DNA from: Algoriphagus sp.
Lineage (GTDB): Bacteria > Bacteroidota > Bacteroidia > Cytophagales > Cyclobacteriaceae
Assembly (NCBI GenBank): GCA_023255285.1
Contig: JALRIY010000125.1
Span: 1-6,662, forward strand
DNA length: 6,662 nucleotides
Direction: 5' to 3'
Under the pieces are notes generated by a model. It was not told where the DNA came from, ran no database searches, and was given only the letters and a program-made list of their open reading frames with translations. Both the position numbers and the translations under genes were made by a program. The stretch's first letter is position 1, and every line of letters begins with the position of its first letter. Shown here piece by piece: positions 1 through 5,699 of the stretch.

Positions 1-1421
1 TCCGGATTTGAAATTCGAAGTGCTACTGCTGGAATTCCCAAGGTAGAAATGAACGGTTCGATGGGTTGCGAACCACCAGTGGCTTGCATGCTTGCTACTG
101 CTCCTTCACCCAAGGCCTCATCCATGGCAGCCCTCAGCCAGCTTCCAATGGGGGAATCTAGAGGAGTTTTAAATGGTTTGGACCCAATTCGTTGTTCAAC
201 TTGAATTAACTTGGGGTATTTTCGCCGCTCAGTAGGAGTGGGTAAGGAGTCAAGTATGTGAAATCCTTGCGCCAGGATATGGTCTTTAACCAATTGAATC
301 TGCCTTTCTGCAGGAGTTTCGGCTACCAACCGCATGTCAATTTCTACAACTGCCTGAGCAGGAATGATGGTGCGTGCCTGTTCACCTACCCACCCCCCTT
401 GAAATCCTCTAATGTTTAAGGAAGGATACTGCAACGCTTCTTGATAGGTGTTCCCAACTTGCTCGGATTCAAAAATCCCAAGTTCATCCAACAGCTCCTC
501 CCTATTTTCTCCTACCCGGTTGATCAGTTCCTTTTGCATTGCACTCAGTTGAATGCCTTCATAAAACCCAGGAATTAATACTTTTCCCGTATCGTCCTTC
601 ATACTGGCAAGCAAGCGGGATAAACTAAATACTGGGTTAGGGGCAAAATTACCATATTGCCCACTGTGTAAATCAGTGGTTGCACCAAAGACCGTCAAGG
701 TGAGTGTCGCTATCCCTCTAGCGCCAAAAGTTAGCGTTGGAATGTTGCCAGGCGGACGTGTACCATCCAGAATTAACATGAGGTCAGCGGCGAACAACTC
801 TTGGTTGGTCTTAACCAAATCGGGAAGTGTTGGTGAGCCCAATTCCTCTTGAAAATCTAAGATTACCTTACAATTAAATGCTTCGGCTACCCCCTCTTGT
901 TGCAAGATTCTTAATGCCTGCATAAATGCGATAGCAGGCCCTTTCGAGTCCGATGCAGATCGGGCAAAAATCTTCCAATCGGGATTCCAGTTTTGGTCAA
1001 GATTTTCCCAGGGAACATCTATGCAAGAGCCGGATTCACAGTTTTTTAAAACTGCCGTAAATGGATTTTCTTGAAACCACTTTTTAGAATCCACAGGCTG
1101 CCCGTCAATTTGTAGGTACACCAGAATGGTGGGCAAATTCGGGTCTATGATTTTTTGAGCCATTAAATACGGGACGGTGTCTGACTTTAGAATCGTGGTT
1201 TGGTAGCCTAATGATTCGAATTCAGCTTGACACCAGTCCAGATTTTGTTTAATAGCTTCCAAACTTACCCCATGATTGGGAATCGCCAAAAAACTTCTCA
1301 GCTGAGTTATTCCAGTTAAAAAATACCTTCCAGCAAGTTTATCTATGTCTTTTCTTATCAAGGATTGGCTATAGCTAGAAGTAAAAATCAAAATCAATCC
1401 GATGGTCGTAAATATCCTCAT
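1..1421 (-). CDS. Exported M20-family metallopeptidase (dipeptidase-like), C-terminus cut by window edge
   Basis: Read from the ATG at 1421-1419, the minus strand stays open for 473 codons to the left edge. Residues 1-18 form a Sec-type signal peptide (Met-Arg, then a hydrophobic run, with likely cleavage near SYS/QS), so the enzyme probably acts in the periplasm. M20 landmarks appear in order: the bridging-metal Asp158 in SASDSKGP, the catalytic/ligand Glu pair E192-E193 in QEELGS, Asp219 in LDGTRPP, His252 in DLHSGQYGN, and a GGSQPIEPF motif near the edge. These match the CNDP/ArgE/DapE-like peptidases, which hydrolyse peptide or amide bonds with two zinc ions. The first metal motif is odd: Q104-I-D106 replaces the usual H-x-D. 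The final His ligand would lie beyond the edge, and I estimate a few dozen residues are missing. The gene is divergent from its neighbour. No Shine-Dalgarno is visible. The family is secure, the substrate unknown. Confidence 0.9.
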   Translation of the reverse strand, partial: MRIFTTIGLILIFTSSYSQSLIRKDIDKLAGRYFLTGITQLRSFLAIPNHGVSLEAIKQNLDWCQAEFESLGYQTTILKSDTVPYLMAQKIIDPNLPTILVYLQIDGQPVDSKKWFQENPFTAVLKNCESGSCIDVPWENLDQNWNPDWKIFARSASDSKGPAIAFMQALRILQQEGVAEAFNCKVILDFQEELGSPTLPDLVKTNQELFAADLMLILDGTRPPGNIPTLTFGARGIATLTLTVFGATTDLHSGQYGNFAPNPVFSLSRLLASMKDDTGKVLIPGFYEGIQLSAMQKELINRVGENREELLDELGIFESEQVGNTYQEALQYPSLNIRGFQGGWVGEQARTIIPAQAVVEIDMRLVAETPAERQIQLVKDHILAQGFHILDSLPTPTERRKYPKLIQVEQRIGSKPFKTPLDSPIGSWLRAAMDEALGEGAVASMQATGGSQPIEPFISTLGIPAVALRISNP

Positions 1422-1622
1422 TCGTAAACGAAAATTTTAATTTTAATGCTAATTCTACAACTATTCCTCCAACATCACTCTTTCCAGCTACCTTTTTTTA
1501 GAAAAAGAAAGTGCTGATGTGACTCCGGTCACCAAATATAGCCTGATGACCACTGTAACTTACTTTTATAATCGGCATCTTATTGCCCGAGACTACTGTA
1601 CTTAAAAACACCCAAAATACCC
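1422..1622. other. Divergent intergenic region between the M20 peptidase and SoxB-like genes
   Basis: This 201-bp gap must hold the promoters of both flanking genes, because they point away from each other. It is AT-rich next to the peptidase start (runs of A and T at 1431-1445) and contains no credible open reading frame. A good Bacteroidota -7 box is visible only for the leftward gene (1540-1533). For the rightward gene the best candidates are TACTTTTA at 1561-1568 (seven of eight positions of TAnnTTTG) and the overlapping TATAAT at 1567-1572. Neither has a convincing upstream TTG element, so that promoter stays unassigned. Neither start codon is preceded by a Shine-Dalgarno, as is usual in this phylum. 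Confidence 0.6.
1533..1540 (-). promoter_or_regulatory. Candidate -7 box (TAnnTTTG) for the M20 peptidase gene
   Basis: On the minus strand these bases read TATATTTG, an exact match to the Bacteroidota -7 consensus TAnnTTTG. The -33 element (TTG/TTTG about 19 bp upstream) is only weakly matched by GTTA. Transcription would start near 1527, giving an untranslated leader of roughly 105 nt before the ATG at 1421. An exact 8-mer of this degeneracy can occur by chance in AT-rich DNA, so this is a candidate only. Confidence 0.35.
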
Positions 1623-3293
1623 ATGAAATCCTCTCGGAGAAAATTTATTGCTCAATTGGGCGCACTTGGAGCCAGCACAGGCTTGGCCAGTATAGCCACA
1701 GCAAGTCCTAAGGCAATTCCCAGCAAGAATGTCCCTACTTCATTTACGCTCAATATATTACAAACCACCGATGTACATTGCCAAATTCATGCGCATGACG
1801 AGCTGTTTTGGGAAAATGGAAAGGCTGTCTATCGTAAAACTGGGGGCTATGCCCACTTAAAAACTTTTTTGGATGCCCACCGCAAGGAAATGGAGTACAG
1901 CTACTTGATCGATACAGGAGACATGTTTCAAGGGTCAGAGCTATCCGTCAAAACCACCGGGGAAGCCATGGTACCTATTTTAAATGCCTTGGATTACGAC
2001 TTGTATCTCCCTGGTAACTGGGAAGTGATCTATTATAAAAAATCCATGCAGCACCTGCTGGGCTCGCTTACCGCTCCGAAGGTATGCGCCAATATGTACC
2101 ATGACTTGGGTGAAGGAAAAAAAGGAGAATTGATCTTTCCTCCCTACTCCATCTGGACTGTGAATGGTGTAAAGATTGCCTTTCTGGGCTATACCGATCA
2201 CTTGGTACCTATCCGTCAATCTCCAAACTACAGCAAAGGAATCATCTACACCAAGCCAGAGGAGAATTTGGCGCACTATGTAGATGTCCTGAGGAATCAA
2301 GAAAAATGTGCTTTTGTTGCCATCGTTGCCCATTTAGGGCTATCACAACAAATTCATTTGGCCAACCATCCTGCTTGTGAGGGAGTAGATTACATCCTCG
2401 GTGGAGACACGCATGAGCGGGTTCGTACCCCTATTCAAGCCAAGTACGCAAAGGTAGTAGAGCCAGGAGCTTTTGGTTCTTTTGTTGGCAACCTTGAACT
2501 CCAAATCGAAAATGGAAAAGTCATAAGCGACCGCTACGAGCTTTTGGAAGTGGATGCAAGTAAATATCCGGCCTCCAAAGAAATGCAGCAAGTAATCTCA
2601 ACATACGAAGGCCCTTACCTCAATGAAATTGAAGAGGTAGTTGGCTATTCCACCCTTCCTTTGTACCGTTATTTTGTGATTGAAAACACCATCGACACCC
2701 TTATCCTTGATGCCATCAGCTGGCAAGTACCGGATGTGGACATTGTGCTTTCCAATGGATTCAGATTCTGCCCACCAAGAGCTACCGCAGATGCCTCTGG
2801 AAATATTCCAATTACCAATGGTTATATTTTCGATATGCTTCCTGTAGACAGCACCATCCGAACAGGTAAAGTATCGGGGAAACAAATTAAAGAGTGGCTG
2901 GAAAAAGAACTTAATAATGTTTTTGCAGCAGATGCATCCAAACGCTTTGGCGGCTGGGTAATAAAATTTAAAGGCATGGAAGTGAAATTCTTGGCCTTTG
3001 GAGAAGAAGGGAAGCGGGTTCAATCTGCTCTAGTCGATGGCCAACCCCTGGATGCGGAAAAAATTTATAAAATCTGTGCTTGCGAGCGCGATGGGGACCC
3101 AGACGACATGCTTTGTCGATTTAAGGGGGTTCGAGAAACCGAAAACACACCCTTCTCCTTACATCAAGCTGTTAAAGGTTACTTGAGCGCACACTCCCCT
3201 GTTACACCAACTCCACCTCAGTCTGCCGTTGCCTTGGATGCTCCAGCTACCTTGTTGACTCAGGTAAGTGGCGTGAATTACGAGTTTAGGTAG
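1623..3293 (+). CDS. Tat-exported SoxB-like metallophosphoesterase / 5'-nucleotidase superfamily protein
   Basis: This 556-residue protein begins with a Tat leader (SRRKFI at residues 4-9, hydrophobic stretch to about 27, likely cleavage after ATA), so it should be folded before export to the periplasm. Residues 41-300 form a metallophosphoesterase domain: D50-x-H52 in TTDVH, D100 in DTGD, N132 in GNWE, H237 in AHLG and GGDTH at 260-264. Residues ~345-525 match the 5'-nucleotidase C-terminal domain, with SNGFRF (377-382) as the substrate-side loop. From memory, GxWE, the GFR loop and the later GG-x-x-x-x-x-x-GM stretch (443-452) resemble SoxB more than UshA. The classical catalytic His and Asp of GNHxxD are Trp133 and Ile136, and GGH is GGD. 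No other sox gene is in view, so thiosulfate oxidation is not supported. The domain assignment is strong; the substrate is unknown. The gene stands alone, closed by a terminator at 3322-3349. Confidence 0.88.
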   Translation: MKSSRRKFIAQLGALGASTGLASIATASPKAIPSKNVPTSFTLNILQTTDVHCQIHAHDELFWENGKAVYRKTGGYAHLKTFLDAHRKEMEYSYLIDTGDMFQGSELSVKTTGEAMVPILNALDYDLYLPGNWEVIYYKKSMQHLLGSLTAPKVCANMYHDLGEGKKGELIFPPYSIWTVNGVKIAFLGYTDHLVPIRQSPNYSKGIIYTKPEENLAHYVDVLRNQEKCAFVAIVAHLGLSQQIHLANHPACEGVDYILGGDTHERVRTPIQAKYAKVVEPGAFGSFVGNLELQIENGKVISDRYELLEVDASKYPASKEMQQVISTYEGPYLNEIEEVVGYSTLPLYRYFVIENTIDTLILDAISWQVPDVDIVLSNGFRFCPPRATADASGNIPITNGYIFDMLPVDSTIRTGKVSGKQIKEWLEKELNNVFAADASKRFGGWVIKFKGMEVKFLAFGEEGKRVQSALVDGQPLDAEKIYKICACERDGDPDDMLCRFKGVRETENTPFSLHQAVKGYLSAHSPVTPTPPQSAVALDAPATLLTQVSGVNYEFR

Positions 3294-3321
3294 GCCTTAG
3301 TTTATCTTACCAAGTTATTCT

Positions 3322-3349
3322 AAAAACCGACTTAGGTCGGTTTTTTTTT
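3322..3349 (+). terminator. Intrinsic terminator after the SoxB-like gene
   Basis: CCGAC (3327-3331) and GTCGG (3336-3340) pair around a TTAG loop. The stem extends through five A-T pairs (3322-3326 with 3341-3345), and a run of nine T follows the GC stem. It lies about 30 bp after the stop codon at 3293. The A tract on the left also makes a weak terminator possible on the minus strand, but no leftward gene ends here. It separates this gene from the acylase gene downstream. Confidence 0.88.
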
Positions 3350-3506
3350 GTTTTTGGCCGTTTCAAAGGCTAAAATCAAAAGGTAAGCTACTTAAAGCAC
3401 CCTTTATCTAGGCAGCATTCGAAAAATTTCAATGGTTCAAGAATTAATCATTTGCCCTCAAAATTTTCACCTGAAGTAGTACCTTTCCCAAAGAATACCA
3501 CTGCCC
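3350..3506 (+). other. Leader region of the acylase gene, promoter not firmly located
   Basis: Because a strong terminator lies just upstream, the acylase gene should have its own promoter here. The best -7 candidate is TACCTTTC at 3480-3487 (seven of eight positions of TAnnTTTG), which would leave a short leader before the ATG at 3507. The nearest TTTG (3451-3454) is about 25 bp away, longer than the usual spacing, so the assignment is weak. No Shine-Dalgarno precedes the start. I see no small gene or stable RNA fold in this stretch. Confidence 0.3.
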
Positions 3507-5588
3507 ATGAAAAATACAAGCCTCTTTTTCTTAGTAGGAATCTTTCTGATTTCCTGCCAGCGCGTTCACCAGCATTCAGGTTGGAATACAAAAAACATCC
3601 AAATTGTGCGCGATGAATTTGGAGTGCCCCATATTTTTGGGCAATCCGATGCAGATGCTGCTTATGGACTTGCTTGGGCCCATGCTGAAGACGATTTTGA
3701 GACAATCCAAAAAACAGTGCTTGCCGGTAAAGGGCTAGCAGGCAGGGTATTTGGGGAAGAAGGAGCTGCTATTGATTTTTTTGTCCACCTCTTGGAGACC
3801 AAGGAAATCGCTAAAAACAAGTACGAGTCAAGTTTTTCTTCAGAATTCAAAAAAGTACTGGAAGGCTATGCAGCGGGTTTGAATGATTATGCTTTTCACC
3901 ATCCAGAAGAATTGCTCTATGCCCCGGCTTTCCCAATTACCCCTCAAGAAGTCAGTTCCGCTTACATCCTCTCCTTGGCTCAAATGGCTGGGGCAGACCG
4001 AGCAGTACAGGCTATCTTCAAGGGTAACGTTCCCAAAATCGCCGAAGATTCACTTCCTAAAGGCTCCAATGCCATTGCCATTCATCCCTCACGCACGAAT
4101 ACTGGGGAGGCATTTTTGGCAATCAACTCCCACCAACCCTTGGAGGGCCCAGTGGCTTGGTACGAGGCGCATATCCATTCAGAAGAAGGCTGGAATGCGC
4201 TAGGAGGACTTTTCCCCGGAGGGGCCATGATCTTCCATGGAGTCAACGAGCACTTGGGATGGGCCCATACGGTCAATTCACCAGACCTGCTTGACTTGTA
4301 TCAGCTTGAAGTAGACCCTGAAGACCCATCACGCTATCTGGTAGACGGAAACTGGCTGACGCTGGAAGAAAAAACAGTCTGGCTGAAAGTAAAACTCTGG
4401 GACTGGATCACCATTCCTGTACCGCAAACCGTCTGGAAATCTATTTTTGGCCCAACTTTGGTTACTGAAAAGGGGACATTCGCTATCCGAATGGGTGCTT
4501 TGGATCGAATTGGCGCCCCAGAACAATGGTGGCGCATGAACAAGGCTAGCAACTTCCAAGAGTGGAAGTCTGCCATGGGAACCTTGCAGCTTCCAAACTT
4601 CAATACCGTCTATGCCGATCGCTACGACACCATTTATTACGTGAGCAATGCGCTATTGCCCAAGCGCATACCCGGAATAGACCATAGTGAAACGGTGCCT
4701 GGAAATCGTTCGGCGGTGGTATGGAAGGACTACCATGCCTTTGAAGAGCTCCCTCAGCAACTCAATCCAGCAGTAGGTTATCTCTTCAACACCAACCATT
4801 CTCCATTTAAGGCAGGTGCGCTTGCCGATACCTTATCAGCAGCAGCATATCCCCGAGAAATGGGCTTCGACTTGCGAGATAACAACCGATCTGTCCGTTT
4901 TCGGGAGTTGATCCCTGAAGAAGGAAAGATTACTTGGGAGCAATTCAACGAGATCAAATTTGACCAAACACTCCCCAAAGACTTGGCTTTTCGAACCAAT
5001 TTACAAGCCCTTTTTACGTTAAACCCTGAAGCTTATCCGGCCTTGAATGCACAAATAAATACGCTTGCAACTTGGAATAAGGAGGCTGATGTCAATAGCG
5101 AAGGAGCAGCTTTATTTGCCTTTGTCTATTATTACTGGTGGGACGAATTTACCAAGACGGGAAGATCCATCGATACGGTGATTACTGAAAAAGAAGCGGT
5201 TCAAAGTTTGCAGGCCGCCAAAACCCACTTTCAAACTCATTTTGGAAAAGAGCTGGTTGCCCTCGGGGAATACCAGAAGCTCGTTCGGGGAGACAAAGTG
5301 CTCCCGCTATGGGGCATCGACGATGTGCTCACCACCATACGCTCTACCGCTTGGGAAAAAGGAATGCGAAGGGCCGCACAGGGAGAATCCTATATTTTGA
5401 TGGCTCGCTTTGGGGATGGGCTGCCTGTATTGGAAAGCATCAACGTCTATGGAGCGAGCAATCGCCCCGATTCCCCACACTATGCCGATCAAATGGAACG
5501 CTTTGTAGCAAGGAAACTCAAACCGATGACTTTAGACAAAAAAACAGTGCTTCAAAACGCAAAACGAGTTTATCACCCTGGGAACTAG
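3507..5588 (+). CDS. Penicillin acylase family lipoprotein (Ntn hydrolase, amide-bond cleaving)
   Basis: The 693-residue product starts with a lipoprotein signal: a hydrophobic run, then LISC with Cys17 as the lipidated residue. This fixes the start codon. Residues after Cys17 (QRVHQ) lack the acidic Bacteroidota surface-export signal, so a periplasm-facing anchor is more likely. The alpha-chain region shows RDEFGVPHIFGQSDADAAYG (35-54) and AHAEDD. Gly186-Ser187-Asn188 is the self-cleavage site, where Ser187 becomes the N-terminal nucleophile of the beta chain. His209 is beta-chain position 23, as in cephalosporin and acyl-homoserine-lactone acylases, and Asn430 in NTNHSPF is the likely oxyanion-hole Asn. 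The C-terminus has the family signature SPHYADQ (656-662). The family hydrolyses amides such as beta-lactam side chains, N-acyl homoserine lactones or acyl peptides; which one applies here cannot be told. Length is normal and no break is seen. It appears to be transcribed alone. Confidence 0.92.
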   Translation: MKNTSLFFLVGIFLISCQRVHQHSGWNTKNIQIVRDEFGVPHIFGQSDADAAYGLAWAHAEDDFETIQKTVLAGKGLAGRVFGEEGAAIDFFVHLLETKEIAKNKYESSFSSEFKKVLEGYAAGLNDYAFHHPEELLYAPAFPITPQEVSSAYILSLAQMAGADRAVQAIFKGNVPKIAEDSLPKGSNAIAIHPSRTNTGEAFLAINSHQPLEGPVAWYEAHIHSEEGWNALGGLFPGGAMIFHGVNEHLGWAHTVNSPDLLDLYQLEVDPEDPSRYLVDGNWLTLEEKTVWLKVKLWDWITIPVPQTVWKSIFGPTLVTEKGTFAIRMGALDRIGAPEQWWRMNKASNFQEWKSAMGTLQLPNFNTVYADRYDTIYYVSNALLPKRIPGIDHSETVPGNRSAVVWKDYHAFEELPQQLNPAVGYLFNTNHSPFKAGALADTLSAAAYPREMGFDLRDNNRSVRFRELIPEEGKITWEQFNEIKFDQTLPKDLAFRTNLQALFTLNPEAYPALNAQINTLATWNKEADVNSEGAALFAFVYYYWWDEFTKTGRSIDTVITEKEAVQSLQAAKTHFQTHFGKELVALGEYQKLVRGDKVLPLWGIDDVLTTIRSTAWEKGMRRAAQGESYILMARFGDGLPVLESINVYGASNRPDSPHYADQMERFVARKLKPMTLDKKTVLQNAKRVYHPGN

Positions 5589-5621
5589 GAGCAGGAAGCA
5601 ATTAACTCTTAAACCATTCTT

Positions 5622-5653
5622 CCCAAATCAATTTGGAAAAGATTGGGCTTTTT
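5622..5653 (+). terminator. Probable intrinsic terminator after the acylase gene
   Basis: CCCAAATC (5622-5629) can pair with GATTGGG (5641-5647) with one bulged A, followed by C and five T (5649-5653). It lies 34 bp after the acylase stop. A smaller competing hairpin, CCAAAT/ATTTGG around a CA loop (5623-5636), uses the same left arm. The GC content and T run are modest, so termination may be partial and some read-through into the oxidoreductase gene is possible. The next start codon is only about 40 bp beyond the T run, which leaves little room for a separate promoter. Confidence 0.5.
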
Positions 5654-5660
5654 GTAAATT

Positions 5661-5699
5661 ATGAAGCAGCAATCACTATTCAAAGTATCCCCATTATGA
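5661..5699 (+). other. Possible 12-codon leader ORF overlapping the oxidoreductase start
   Basis: ATG at 5661 opens a 12-codon frame whose TGA (5697-5699) overlaps the oxidoreductase ATG (5696-5698) as ATGA, an arrangement typical of translational coupling. The peptide (MKQQSLFKVSPL) has no recognisable motif, no Shine-Dalgarno is visible, and a frame this short is easily explained by chance. It is recorded only because the overlap is exact. Confidence 0.15.

Noticed and set aside
1423..1430. Small inverted repeat TCGT-AA-ACGA next to the peptidase start
   Set aside because: Four-base arms are expected by chance and there is no T run or second copy.
2598..3023. 141-codon minus-strand ORF opposite the SoxB-like gene
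   Set aside because: Antisense to the conserved C-terminal domain; composition (many Phe, Lys, Cys) looks like a shadow translation and no promoter or motif supports it.
1623..3293. Naming the gene soxB or ushA
   Set aside because: Motifs are intermediate: SoxB-like at GNWE and GFR, but there are no Sox partners and the UshA catalytic dyad is absent, so neither symbol is justified.
3883..4203. 106-codon plus-strand ORF inside the acylase gene
   Set aside because: It lies wholly in another frame of a gene with clear conserved motifs and shows no domain or signal of its own.
3507..5588. Calling the acylase a quorum-quenching enzyme (pvdQ or quiP)
   Set aside because: His at beta position 23 is shared with cephalosporin acylases and uncharacterised relatives, so specificity cannot be read from it.
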